NCBI GenBank assembly: GCA_035772735.1
Contig: JASDFA010000019.1
Location: 91,696,001-91,760,000 of the forward strand
Direction: 5' to 3'
Source of the DNA: Datura wrightii
Lineage: Eukaryota; Streptophyta; Magnoliopsida; Solanales; Solanaceae
Length of the DNA stretch: 64,000 nt
The notes below the pieces were generated by a model. The model saw only the letters and a program-made list of their open reading frames with translations, was not told the DNA's origin and did not search any database. The position numbers were made by a program, and so were the translations under genes. Positions 1-11,442 of this stretch are shown one piece after another (the first letter of the stretch is position 1; every line of letters begins with the position of its first letter).

Positions 1-2767
1 GCTGCTTTCTGCGTCAGTTTGGTCAGAGGTGCCGCAATGGTCGAGAACCCTTCAACGAACCTCCTGTAATATCCTGCCAACCCCAGAAAGCTACGGACTT
101 CGGTCGGAGTGGTAGGCCTAGGCCAGGATTTAACTGCTTCTATTTTCTGCTTGTCAACTTGTATACCAGCATCCGACACAACATGCCCTAAAAAGGCTAC
201 TGAGTTAAGCCAGAATTCACACTTAGAAAATTTAGCATATAACTGGCGGTCTATGAGGATCTGGAGCACTGTCCGCAAATGAGTCCGGTGATCTGCTTCA
301 GAGCGAGAATACACCAGAATGTCATCAATGAATATTATCACGAACAAGTCCAGGAAGGGCTGAAAATACTGTTCATCAGGTCCATGAAGATTGCTGGGGC
401 ATTCGTTAACCCGAAGGACATGACTAGAAATTCAAAATGTCCATATCGAGTCCTGAACGTTGTCTTAGGAATATCCCTCTCACGTACTCGAACCTGGTGA
501 TATCCGGACCGCAGGTCAATCTTAGAAAAGTATCTGGCTCCCTGCAACTGATCAAATAAGTCATCAATCCTGGGAAGCGGGTACTTGTTCTTTACTGTAA
601 CTTTGTTTAATTGCCGATAATCTATGCACATTCAGAGCGAGCCATCTTTCTTCCTCACAAATAAAATTGGCGCACCCCATGGTGAAGTACTCGGCCTGAT
701 AAAACCTTTATCCAATAAATCTTTAAACTGCTCCTTTAATTCTCTGAGTTCCGCAGGAGCCATGCGATAAGGAGGAATCGATATCGGCTGGGTGCCTGCT
801 AATAAATCAATAGCAAAGTCTATTTCCCTTTCTGGGGGAACACCAAGTAACTCATCCGGAAACACATCAGGGAATTCATTCACTACCGGAACAGACTGGA
901 GTGTCGGAGAATCTGCTTGGACATCCTGAACTCTGACCAGATGGTAAATACATCCCTTAGATATCAATTTCCTCGCCCGAAGGTAGGAAATAAACCTACC
1001 TTTTGACGTAGCGGTGCTGCCCTTCCACTCCCGCACTGTTTCTCCTGGGAAGTGGAATCGGACCGTCTTGGTCCAACATTCAACATTGGCAAAGCACGGT
1101 ACTAACCAATCCATACCCATTATGGCATCGAAGTCTATCATCTCTAACTCGACTAGATCTACTATGGTCTGACGGTCCGCAACCTCTACTGTACACCCGC
1201 GGTAGATTCTGCTAGCTATGATAGAGTCACCAACGGGCATGGATACTAAAAAGGGCTGCCGCAATAATTCTGGTGCAATATTGAACTTTCGTGCCACAAA
1301 TGGAGTAATGTAGGACAAAGTAGACCCTGGATCAATCAATACATAAGCAGGGTGTGAGCAGATAGTTAGCATACCTGTCACAACATCCGGTGACGCTTCT
1401 AAATCTTGTCTCCCTGGTAAGGCATATGTGCGGCTTGGACCCGCACCTGTACTGGAGGCCTCTGATCAGCCCCGACCCCTGCCTGCTGAAACTAAGGGCC
1501 TGCGCCCTACCGAGGATGCTGTGGCTCGTGACCCTGCAGATGCCCTATCCTGTCTATCCCGGTCCTCTCGACCTCTGGCTGGGCAATCTTTCATCAAATG
1601 GCCTTCTTGGCCACAAATATAACATGCAGTGGAGCCATACCGGCATGCTCCAGGATGGCGTCGACTGCATATAGGGCAAAGTGGTAGGGTATACCTACTT
1701 TGCTCCGCCCTCCTTTGTAATGGTGAATTTGCCATCTGCGAGCCTCTACCAGTCTCTGACTGTCCCCTGCGGCTGAATCTACCTCCCTGCGGCTGTGGCG
1801 GCGGCGGGGGCCTGGGCGGCCTGACTAACAATCGTGGCCTGGGTCCTCCCCGAGCCTCCCTCTGTAACTCAACTGGCCTGTCCCGGCGATGCTGTTCCTG
1901 ATTGGCCCTTCTGATCTCCTGATGCCGCTATCTGATGCCCTCAATATTCTGGGCGAATGCCTGAACTCGAGCAATGTCCATGTCCTCTCGCAGTGTAGCC
2001 GTAATACAAGTCTCAACATATTCTGGATTCAACCCCATGATAAAGTGGTGTACTCTGGATACCATGGTATCAACAAAGGCCGGTGCGTACCGGGCCAAAG
2101 AATCAAACCGCAAGGAATATTCCCGAACACTCATGGCCCCCTGCTCTAGATGTAGGAACTGGTCTACCCGGGCCTGTCGAATCTCTCGTGGCAAATAATG
2201 ATCCAGAAAAGCTCCTGAGAAGCTGGACCAGTTCGGAGGGGAAACATCTCTCCCTCGGGACCTTTCCCAGCTTTCATACCATAATACGGCGATGTCCCGT
2301 AACCGAAATGCTGCCAACTCAACTGATTCTGTCGGCGTGGCATGCATAACCCTGAAAATTCTCTGCATTTGATCAAGAAAATCCTGAGGGTCCTCTGTCC
2401 GGTCCGTACCTGTAAACTGTGGGGGATTTAGAGCCAAGAACTCTCGGACCCTCGAACTACCGGGCCCTCCTGATGACTCTGCAACTGTAGACGGCATTGG
2501 CTGACGCTGAGCAGCCATCATCTGTGCTAACATAACTACCGCACTCCTAACCTCCTGGTCGGAAGGTGTCGGTATAGGGACTGCTGGAGGTAGTGTCGCC
2601 CCAAGTGGCTCCTGATGTGGTGGAGACTACTGAGAAGGCTGGGACGATGCCTCTGTAGTGCCCTCTGACCAGGCTGTTTCTAAACGAGGGTGAGGCATCC
2701 TGCTGGTGCCTTCCCCTACTGCAATATCTAAACTCCGGCCTGTGATAGGATGTCGCTGGTCTGACAT
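1..2767 (-). pseudogene. TK-1 gag-protease-RT polyprotein, broken and cut by the window edge
   Basis: The ATG at 2767 opens a single gag-pol frame. In order it encodes a retrotransposon gag domain (about 2500-1930), a CCHC zinc knuckle (CYICGQEGHLMKDC, near 1620), an aspartic protease with the DPGST active site (near 1335), and a reverse transcriptase whose FIDDIL catalytic loop is intact (near 325). It copies element RNA into DNA inside virus-like particles. Breaks: TAG at 2627-2629, TAG at 1928-1930, TGA at 632-634 inside RT, and a one-base deletion near 360 that ends the local frame early. The TAG at 2627 and the TGA at 632 recur at the same sites in TK-3. Family assignment to Tekay/Del rests on sister copies that retain the chromodomain. 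Confidence 0.92.
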
Positions 2768-2770
2768 TAT

Positions 2771-4788
2771 CTATAACCAAAGAATATAGTAAGCTTTTAG
2801 GGACTCAACCCTATATTGTACCGCTCTACAGCACGACTGAATAAGAATAAAAGACAACCATCCTATCATGCCTTGCAGCCTCCTACCCATAGTATGTGGT
2901 GCACAACACATCCATGGACAGGACTCTACTTAGCACGTCTTGCAGACTCCCTGGGATACGACCTGCTCTGATACCAAGTTTGTCACACCCCACCTTGAAG
3001 GGTATGACGGGCACCTGGTGCCTGCTAGACTTTGGACTGCTAGATGGTCCAGCCTAAGCACGTCTGGTGCTTTTGGCTGGCCCTGGCTCTATTCCAAGAA
3101 ACCAACCGGCTATATAACGGCTGTAAATACAGCCTCCGGCCAACTGGCCTATAGCCACCTGTACCTGTACTATCAGCTAACCAGAACACATTCAATATAG
3201 GGGAGCCTATGCGGGCCGACGAGGCCACCATGCTGTCTGGTTATCTGTAACTCAACAATGAAATACTAGAAAGCTACGTGACCGACAAGGTCACCACTAC
3301 TGTCAAGCTATGGCCCCACACGGCCAACATAAAAGAAGTAAAAGTACTAACAGCTATACAACTGCACGACCTCACACGACCGGCTCAACTAACCACAGGG
3401 AAATATATACAGACTGCAAGCCTCTAGGAATAACGATAGAAATGATCGAGACAGGGCCCCGACCTACCCGTACTGTACAACAAAAGAAAACGAAATACAC
3501 CTCTGGGATTCAGTCTCCGGATGACAGGAGCTGAATACTCGATCGCTGACAGGAATCACGAGGGATCGCCTCCACGTCTATGAGTACCTGCAGGCAAGTA
3601 ATGCAGCGCCCCACCGGGCGTCAGTACTGCTGGTACTGAGTATGTAAAGCAATAACTGAAAGAGATATCTGAAAACAACAATACAACTGATGAAATTGAA
3701 ATAGGAAGAAAAAGATTAACTGTCTGATAATGTAGAACTATGCCTACTCTACACTATACTGGAAGGAGTAGGAGTCATACCTGGAGATGTGTCGTTCTAC
3801 TGTCGATCTACTCGTATCTAATGTGACATGGCATAACATGACATAACATAACATAGCATACACAAACCTTACCCGGCCCCCATAAGCCGGGAGGTACAAC
3901 CAGCACAAAATCTATACCCCTACCCCGGTCATCCCATCTCCTAAAGTAACTATAAGCATTCTGCCGGTCCCCTGGGTATGCACTTGGGCTCGCTGAGCCC
4001 CTGACTATAACTGTACCTGAGTCCGGAGGACTCCTGAATCAACAACCGGGCATATTCGCTCGACAGGGGTGTGTAAGGGCTGACCAAGGCACAATATGGG
4101 GAAAACTGGCATCCCATCTTCGTCCCCTGTGGGACGGCATGCCACTCCGTAGAGCAACGTATCCTCGTCCTCTGGCAGACGAGTCGATACAGCTATTAAC
4201 CCTGGGGCGGTCAGGGATGCTAGGTAATCCAACCCCAAGACAATACAGTGGTCTCAACTAGTAATACTATCTGCATATATAACATGCTGAAGCTAATAAT
4301 TATAATGTATCTGTGTCTACTATATGCTAAACTAGTGATAGCGATATTTATGTACTTAATTCATGCTGAGACTGATAATAGTGTATATGTACAAATATAA
4401 TCTTCTGCCGTACTGTACTGTATACTGATTTTCTGTAATAACATGATTTACTATTCCTAACATGCTTCCTAAACTTCATTTTTAACCTATCATTCTACTT
4501 CTGAGATGCCTTACGGATATGACATTGTTTTACTGGGTTTCAACTGAATCCGATAATATCCTACATTCTGTATTACATCACATATTGGGCATGCTATGCA
4601 GTTCCTAACACTTGTATTAGAATCTATATCGTGCTAGCAAGTTTCATGCTAATTATAACATAGTGCTTCTAATATCGTACCAACATTCGTAATAAACATA
4701 ACACATGACTTCTGAATATTCTACTGGCCTTTAAATTACTTTACTATACCGAGCTTACTAACTTGCCGAGGAAACTAGCTTTACATAC
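2771..4788 (-). other. TK-1 predicted leader intron spanning U5, primer site and leader
   Basis: A strong donor, AAG|GTATGTAAAG, follows a 23-codon open frame that starts at the ATG at 4857. The acceptor is TATAG directly before ATAATG of gag. Joining them fuses the LTR frame in phase to gag. The spliced RNA would lack the primer site. Inferred from sequence only. Confidence 0.45.
2965..2976 (-). promoter_or_regulatory. TK-1 primer-binding site (tRNA-iMet)
   Basis: Minus-strand TGGTATCAGAGC complements the 3' end of plant initiator methionine tRNA and lies 4 nt after the LTR end. It primes minus-strand DNA synthesis. Confidence 0.93.
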
Positions 4789-5519
4789 CTTCGCTTCTGA
4801 TTTCCCGACTAACTGGCGTAGCTTGGTCAGTATTTCAGCTATTCCTCCCAACTGCATTCATATATATATCAATCAGTACTAAATACAACTTTGTTCTGAG
4901 GAACGACATTACTTCGATATAATTATAGCCTAAACTTAGGCCTATCGAAAGACGGTCGAAAACTCGCTATTTTTCAGAAGTCCAGAAGGGAGAAATACTC
5001 ACTTCACAGCTAGAAACACATAGACATTAGTTTGGAGCAATTCTACTTACCTTAGCTCGGTATCTCGACGATTCGTCGGCCGTATTTCATGAAACTAAAT
5101 CCGTAGGAATGCTCTTTGCCGCTAAATACCTTAGTATCTGAGGTTAATTTGAGTTTGGACAACGTTTGGCAGCGTAATCGGACGAAATTATATTACCCCC
5201 TTCGTTCTTTTCTCTCCTCTGGTTTTTCCTCTCCGTTTCACTGGAAATTTATAAGTTTAAATGAATTAAAACCGAAGTGGGGCTTTATATATTTGGTCCT
5301 GGACAAGGCCAACGTGTCACGGAGCCAACGCGGAGGCTCCACCTCCGTGACACGTTGCCATTGCGGAGGGGCTCTGCCTCGGCTCCTTCCGCGATGGTTC
5401 GACAGGTTTCTCGTCTGATCTTTTTCCCGGGCCTTTCTTTAGCACGTATGGCCTTCAAATACGCTTAACCAACATGCGAGTAGGTCATCTAGGTGCTGGA
5501 AATCCTACGGGGTACAACA
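2981..5519 (-). repeat. TK-1 5' LTR (2539 bp)
   Basis: Bounded by TG...CA and homologous along its length to the TK-2 and TK-3 LTRs. On the minus strand it contains a U3 with two adjacent 40-bp dyads, a TATA box, a 5' splice-site-like AAG|GTATGTAAAG (exon end 4789), a GC-rich inverted repeat CCCGGC/GCCGGG near 3875-3895, and a short ACATA-rich microsatellite (3830-3860). It is about 230 bp shorter than the TK-3 LTRs, which carry an internal duplication. Confidence 0.93.
5283..5397 (-). promoter_or_regulatory. TK-1 LTR core promoter: TATA box and two 40-bp dyads
   Basis: Minus-strand TATATAAAG is at 5283-5291. Twenty-two bases upstream is the dyad GTGTCACGGAG-N18-CTCCGTGACAC (5314-5353) with 11-bp perfect arms. 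After 4 bases comes a second 40-bp dyad, roughly CCATCGCGGA-N20-TCCGCGATGG (5358-5397), with one arm mismatch here. The spacing to TATA is identical in TK-2 (3' LTR) and TK-3. Promoter function is inferred from position. Confidence 0.7.
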
Positions 5520-6383
5520 CAAGACTCGTTTAAAACACATTTATCAACTAGGGCTAAAATACACATTTGATATAAAGAGATATCGATAGGAAGTATAGCT
5601 AACAACAACTTCCAAGAGTCATGGAGATTATCACAATAAGGAAATTCATAATCTAACAGACAAACAAACCCTAGCTTTGATCTTCATGACTAGAACTACT
5701 AAAGATTTTTAGAAGGGTTTTGGGGCACAAGGGAAGAGCAATTCCCTTGTCGAATATCCACATACCTGGAGTAGAAATCTCTGAAAAAAATCTTGGAGTA
5801 ATCTGAGAAGAAGACTGAAACCCTTGTCCTTCCTCTGCACCTCCTGCCTGAGGTTTCTACATACTAACTTGAGAGAGTGAGAGAAAATGAGAGGAAACTA
5901 TCGACTAACTCCCTAAATCCCTCTAAAAATATCCCCAAAATGACATAGTTTAGGACCTAGGAGCTTAGGAATTACAATAAAATACTCTTACTAAAATTGC
6001 TGGAAAACTGACCCCGCCATGAAGTCCAATTCGTTATCAACACTTGAAAATCCCATCTTAAATTTCAAAGCTTAGAAGATGACTCACTTCACGAGTCGTG
6101 AGGTACACCCCAACTCGTGACTCCACTCATGACATCTCCAAAAACTCAAACCTTCAATCTTTGACAACCTTGACCATGGATCACTTCACGAGTCGTGAGG
6201 TACTCCATGACTCGTGACTACCACTTGTGGTCACCCCCTTACAACGACTTCTCACAACCAGCCTTCACTTCACGAGTCTCCTCACAGGTCACTGGACCAC
6301 TCGTCTTGTGACCTGGGCAATGTTTTCCTGTTTTCTCCGCTTGAACCCTCATGTTTGTTCTTAGGGGCTTTTAGGGTATTACA
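5520..6383 (-). repeat. GY-1 3' LTR, U3 end only
   Basis: Matches 23820-24353 and 42270-42618 of the GY-1 5' LTR. It ends at 6383 with minus-strand TGTAATACCC next to a polypurine tract. TK-1 interrupts it at 5519; the remainder of the LTR must lie left of TK-1, outside the window. It contains the CACGAGTCGTG-type dyad cluster (6080-6310) and a CAG|GTATGT donor-like site near 5766. Confidence 0.85.
6080..6310 (-). repeat. GY-1 3' LTR tandem cluster of short palindromes
   Basis: Three imperfect repeats of about 90-100 bp begin with ACTTCACGAGTC. Each carries CACGAGTCGTG (arms CACGA/TCGTG around one G) or a decayed form. The same three-unit arrangement occurs in the other GY-1 LTR at 42360-42605. 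Confidence 0.75.
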
Positions 6384-6399
6384 ATTTCTCCCACTTGGG
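6384..6399 (-). promoter_or_regulatory. GY-1 polypurine tract
   Basis: Minus-strand CCCAAGTGGGAGAAAT lies directly upstream of the 3' LTR start, the usual place for the plus-strand DNA primer. Confidence 0.7.
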
Positions 6400-6624
6400 A
6401 ACATTCATCCTCAAATGTGGGTAAACATATTGAAAATCTGGGAAATGGAACTGCCATCCCAATTATGAACATCTGAAGTTTAAAACTGACGAGTGACTAA
6501 CTCCGAACTGAAATACATGACTGAACTGAAAATAAAAATCACATATACATGCACTAACATGTAAGAAACTAGGAGACATGATTTAGACATGAAGCTGAAG
6601 AGAGTATTAGAGAGAAAATTGATA

Positions 6625-8129
6625 CGTCAAGTTGTTATTGAGCCAGGAGAGAAAAGATGCGGGTATTTAGCCATCATATCTGCTTTGGCATCCCATGTAG
6701 CTCCCTCAACAAGCTGATTTCTCCACAGAACCTTTACTGAAGATACTTCCATGTTCCTCAACTTATGAACCTAACGGTCTAGGATCTCAACTGGAACTTC
6801 TTTGTAGGAGAGGTTTCCTTTACATCAACACTCTCTAGAGGCACTACTAAGGTCGGATCATCGATGCACTTCTTCAGCAATGTCACATGGAAGACTGGAT
6901 GCACTGATGCAAACTATGCAGGTAACTCTAACTCGTAGGCCACATTACTAATGCGTCTCAAGATTATGTAAGGTCCCACATGTCCCGGACTGAGTTTTTC
7001 TTTCTTCCCAAGCCTCATCACCCCTTTCATAGGTGAAATATTCATAAACCCAATCATCAACAAAAGAACATCCAACTCTCTTCTCCTTACATCTGCATAT
7101 GATTTTTGTCGGCTCTATGCTATTTTCAACCTTTCTCTGATAAGTTTCACTTTCTGCGTAGCCTCATAAATTGAATCTGGCCCTATCAAAGTAGCTTCGT
7201 CAACCTCAAACCACCCTATAGGAGACCTACACATCCTACCATATAATCCCTCAAATGGGGCCATGTTAATACTAGAGTGAGAGTTGTTATCATATGGAAA
7301 CTCGATAGGAGGTAGGTGGTCATTCCAACTGCCCTTGAAGTTGATCACACAAGCTCTCAACATGTCTTCTAGGGTCTAAATGGTCTGTTCATCTTGCCCA
7401 TCTATCTATGGGTGAAAAGTTGTGTTGAGCTTGACCTGAGTGCCAAGTCCCTTCTGAAATCACTTCTAGAAATGTGAGTTTAACTGAGTACCTCTATCTG
7501 AAATGATGGACAAGGGGACTCCATGCAGTCTTACTGACTCTCGAATGTATAGTATAGCATAATCCTTAGTTAATTCTATAGTCTTTACCTGTAGGAAATA
7601 TGATGACTAAGTCATTCGGTCTACAACCACCCAAATTGAATCATGTTGTTGGCGTGTACGATGTAATCCCGTGACGAAGTCCACATTCACTTCCTCCCAC
7701 TTCCAAGTAGGAATACTGATATTCTGAGTCATACACCCAGGTCTTTGATGCTCAACTTTAACCTGTTGGCAGTTCGGATACTTAGCTACAAATTATGTGA
7801 TGTCCTTCTTCATGCTGTTCCACCAATAGATTTATCGTAGATTAAGGTGCATCTTAGTGGCACCTGGATGCATAGAATACCTTTAGTTGTGTGCTTCTGC
7901 CAATATTCGCTGTCTCAAGATATCTACATCTGGAATATACAATCCGCCCTGGTAACGAAATACACCATCTCCCCCTTTGGAGAAAGTCTCTACCTCTCTT
8001 CTTAGAACTGCCTCTTTCAGTTTGAGTAGTATGAGGTCTTCATCTTGCTTTGACTTAACCTCTACCACCAGTGAAGACTCTGACCCACTCTTGACTAAAA
8101 CTCTACTCTCAATAGAATCAACTAACTAT
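6625..8129 (-). pseudogene. GY-1 integrase and chromodomain-like tail, decayed
   Basis: Minus strand, right to left: the end of the RNase H-integrase linker and an RYQGGLYIP segment (8068-7883), then an HHCC-type region with remnants of YWW and CPNCQQVK (about 7850-7750). The DDE core follows (VVVDRMT near 7615, IISDRG near 7500, EDMLRACV near 7365), then GWFEV and MKGVMRLGKK segments and a final KYPHLF near 6650 typical of the chromodomain end. Stops and frameshifts occur throughout. The longest open piece is 7115-7363. The integrase inserted element DNA into chromosomes; this copy cannot make a full protein. Confidence 0.85.
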
Positions 8130-9552
8130 TGTTCGGGTGTTTGTTGGGATTATAAAACCGACACGCAAGTGCACATGGTCGAACAAGTAGTAAGTGGCTT
8201 TAGTAAGCCAAGTATCGATCCCACAGAGACTTGGGTTAAGTGCAATTTGCTCAAGTATACTATATTTTTACTTCTAAATATGCTGACAACTAAATAACCA
8301 AAGATTGAATAATTTGTTTTATAAATTTTATACTAAAACTACGATCAACTATCTACTTTGAATTTAGACTATGAATAAGAGCATGCCGAGGTTAAAGAAC
8401 AGGTAATGAAACTGATTATCATCATAAATTGGTTAATCTTTTCTTCCAGTTGCTAGCCAAGAACATTTGCCAAGAGATTAACACTCTCGTATTTAATCTC
8501 ACTTAAGAATCATGAACCATCCGTCTACATTTCTGTGATCAAATGCAATTCATGTTCTAGCCATACAATTCTGGTTCCTAAATTGACTAATACGACTTTC
8601 AGGTATATTTCTATCCTGAAGGTTCATCAAAACTCAATTTTCTCAAACCAAGTAAAGAACAATATCCTATTAATTCACAACTTTCCAATTTCGTGCTCTC
8701 TCGAGTGAAATCGGACTTTTTAGATGTACATTAATGTAGGCCACACACCAATGCAGTAAGAACAAGAATTAATAGAACAACATGGAAGAAAAAGATGGAA
8801 AACCCTATAATTAATAATCAAAATTCATCACAAGTGTTCATAACCTCAGCAAGGAAGGGAATTAGCCACTCATTTGTGGATTAATCATCATAAAACGAGT
8901 GTTAATCATACAAACAATTGAATTAGAGAAGAAAGAAAGAGAGAAAAAACCCTGAACATTTCGTCCCTCAACTGCCTGTAATCCACGTCCTTGCTCCACC
9001 AAGTCTGAATTCTGAAAAATACACTTAAGTGTTCTATTTATACTAGTGGGAATTTTTCCCGGAATAATGAGCAACATGTCACGGAGTGCATCGCGGAGCA
9101 CTACCTCCGTGACATGCCATGAACGCGGACCCTCACTGGAACTGGGGGGCCGGGAAATTAAACACCAACGTGGCACGGCGTGCAACGCGGAGGCTGGCCA
9201 CCGTGCCACGGAGCAGACGCGAACCTCCACTGGAAATTGGATGAATTTTCACCCTCCAGGAAGAATGCCTCCGCGATGGCAGCGTGACACGGCTCCATCG
9301 CGGAGCCCCTTTAATTCGTGCAGTCCTATGCCTTTTTCCTTGCTCGCATCCAAGTCCAACTCCGATATCGTCCAACATGCATTTTAGCTTCCCGAAATCA
9401 CATTTTACCAACAAAACAATGCTAATCATGTTGGTTAGTATAAATTCACATTTTATTACCAATTACATGAAAGTATATACACATTGCTAGATAAAAAAGG
9501 CGAAAATGATACTTTTGAGTATCACTTGGGCATATAAATCTGCCCAAGATCA
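8130..9552 (-). repeat. AT-1 3' LTR (1423 bp)
   Basis: Starts TGTTCGGGTG and ends AAGATCA on the plus strand. It is nearly identical to 16428-17850 and to solo LTR 20220-21640. It carries TATA at 9034-9042 and three GC-rich dyads at 9076-9305. Confidence 0.95.
9034..9305 (-). promoter_or_regulatory. AT-1 3' LTR promoter region: TATA plus three dyads
   Basis: Minus-strand TATAAATAG is at 9034-9042. Thirty-three bases upstream is dyad 1 (9076-9115, ATGTCACGGAG-N18-CTCCGTGACAT). Dyad 2 (9170-9209) is GTGGCACGGCG-N18-CACCGTGCCAC, in which arm position 4 and its partner changed together (T-A to G-C). Dyad 3 (9269-9305) has arms CTCCGCGATGG/CCATCGCGGAG. Confidence 0.7.
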
Positions 9553-9566
9553 CTTACCCCACACTT
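9553..9566 (-). promoter_or_regulatory. AT-1 polypurine tract
   Basis: Minus-strand AAGTGTGGGGTAAG abuts the 3' LTR. The same TAAGTGTGGGG core recurs inside the element at 11365-11375 and 12747-12757. Confidence 0.65.
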
Positions 9567-11442
9567 AAATCCTTGTTCGTCCTCGAACAACACACATACA
9601 ATTCATGCAATTTACATCCCAACCTTGCGACTATGGTACGACAATTTAAGCTACGGTCATACCGATCATTCAATATTGCAAATCATCAAGAAAACATGCA
9701 TGGTCTTATCAATGCAATGACCTTCAATACATTAAGACTTCCTAGACTTTAAGAATCGTCTCTCGATATCGGCAAACTCATGCCAATCAGCTAATCAAGA
9801 TATCCGACACGAAAATCAGTCTTTCCTCAAGCATGTGCCCTCACAACTCAAGAGAATCTTCCCCTTTTTGCTCATGTGACACACAAACATTCAAGTAGTG
9901 GCATGTAAAAACAATTTCACTCTCTCTCCCAAAAGAATTCACATGTATCATGTCATGACCCATAAGCTTGCCCTTAGTGTATTACTCCACTAATATAAAG
10001 AAATGCAATGTAAGATCACGTAGGACTTTAATGGGTTGTAATGGAAGCTATGGAACTAGTATATATTGAATTAGCCAATAATAGCCACTAGCATCCTTAA
10101 GCGCCTTTGCAACACATTCCCATCAACTCATGGACATTGTTTCTCTATTTTTTTTCTTTTTTCCATCATCCCATTCTTGATGATTTACTTTAGTATGGCC
10201 CATTTCATTAAGCACACTTGACACAATAACAAAGGTTATTCATGCACCTTCATTATCGTTTATTTATAGCAAGTGCACCTTCAACCTTTTCTTTTCTTCC
10301 CTCACTCTGCTTTTCTTTTTCTTTTCACCATTCTCACTCTTTGACACTTTGGAAACATTATTTTCTCTTCTTAAGCGCTTAAGAGTTTTGTATAGACTTT
10401 ACGGCTAATGAAAAGAAAGAATTAAGCTCGGTTTACACATTTTGGCCAAAAGAAAGAAATAATAGGCTAAAACCTCAAAGGGCTGACTAGGGTATACAAT
10501 CACAGAAAGGGGGAGTATGACAAGAAAAAAATAGAAACTCTTGGTCAAAACAAAGAAATGCCTACATCCTTTCCTACAATACACCTCCTTCATTTCGTTT
10601 TGTACACACACCAGGCAAGTTCTAGACACTTCACAATAGCATGGAATATCAACACCTCACTTCACACTTTATGCACATGCTCGATTCAAGATGTATTCAC
10701 AAACTCTTCAATCAGCTAATTACATGAATTCAAACATTAAGCCTCAATCACACTGAATCGAACTCTACAGCCTAGGTATCTCAACATATTTACAAAATTG
10801 CATGCTTTCATACGAATCACCTTTGCATTTTGAATATTATGTACAACACGCAACCAAAGATTCGCAACCATATAGTAACTATAGGTTCCGGGATGCAATC
10901 CACCAAAAAAGAAAAAAAACTGAAAATAAATTGAAAAAAAATATCTACTCCTAACAACTACATTTCCCTTAAGACGGTCGTCATCCATCCATCATAGGGA
11001 ACGGTCACTAACTATGACGTCGGTTCAATGGGACCATTCTCGATAAAAGAACCGAAAACAAACGCCGAGAAACCCAAAATTAAAAAGTTGAAAAATTTGC
11101 AAAACATCGATCATTTCGATAGAAAAATTATTTACAAAATATTTGAAATATGAACATCAATTTTTTTTTTAAAATATCGATCATTTTGATAATTAAAATA
11201 TTTACAGAATCAGCTGGCAACATTCAACAACACACATCAATTCCACAAATATTTACACATACAGAACAGTTTGAAAATTCACAAACACAGGGAAACACAA
11301 CATACGAAAATACAGAGGAGAACATACAAACAAACCAGCCCAGCACAACACCTAGATATTCCCACCCCACACTTAATCCGAACACTGTCCCCAGTGTTCA
11401 CAAAAATTAAATAGCACATAATCGGGTGGTGGAACTCCCTGA
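9567..11442 (-). other. AT-1 3' untranslated region, no gene
   Basis: AT-rich, with pyrimidine tracts near 10140-10330 and no convincing ORF. About 1.4 kb of it aligns by eye with 25840-27305 of AT-2 (shared CTCAAGAATC, CATGTGCCCTCACAAC and CTTAAGCGCTTAAGAG segments), so it is an ancestral part of this family. Confidence 0.7.

Larger units (their letters stand above)
1..5519 (-). mobile_element. TK-1, partial Ty3/gypsy chromovirus (Tekay/Del-like)
   Basis: Read on the minus strand, the window holds the 5' LTR (2981-5519), the tRNA-iMet primer site, and gag-protease-RT up to the left edge. RNase H, integrase, chromodomain and the 3' LTR must lie outside. The LTR begins TGTTGTACCCCG and ends GGGGTGTGACA on the minus strand, like TK-2 and TK-3. 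Sequence right of the LTR (CAAGACTC) matches the undisrupted GY-1 LTR at 23822, so TK-1 inserted into the GY-1 3' LTR. The second TSD copy is outside the window. Confidence 0.93.

Noticed and set aside
3830..3860. CRISPR-like or satellite array from repeated ACATA units
   Set aside because: A short microsatellite stretch inside an LTR, present with variation in sister LTRs.
6080..6310. Tandem units as a centromeric satellite
   Set aside because: Only about three imperfect units, confined to GY-1 LTRs at homologous positions.
9046..9387. ORFs of 109-130 codons on both strands of the AT-1 LTRs (also 17344-17736, 8862-9230)
   Set aside because: Same GC-rich region; frames differ between LTR copies and no motif is recognisable.
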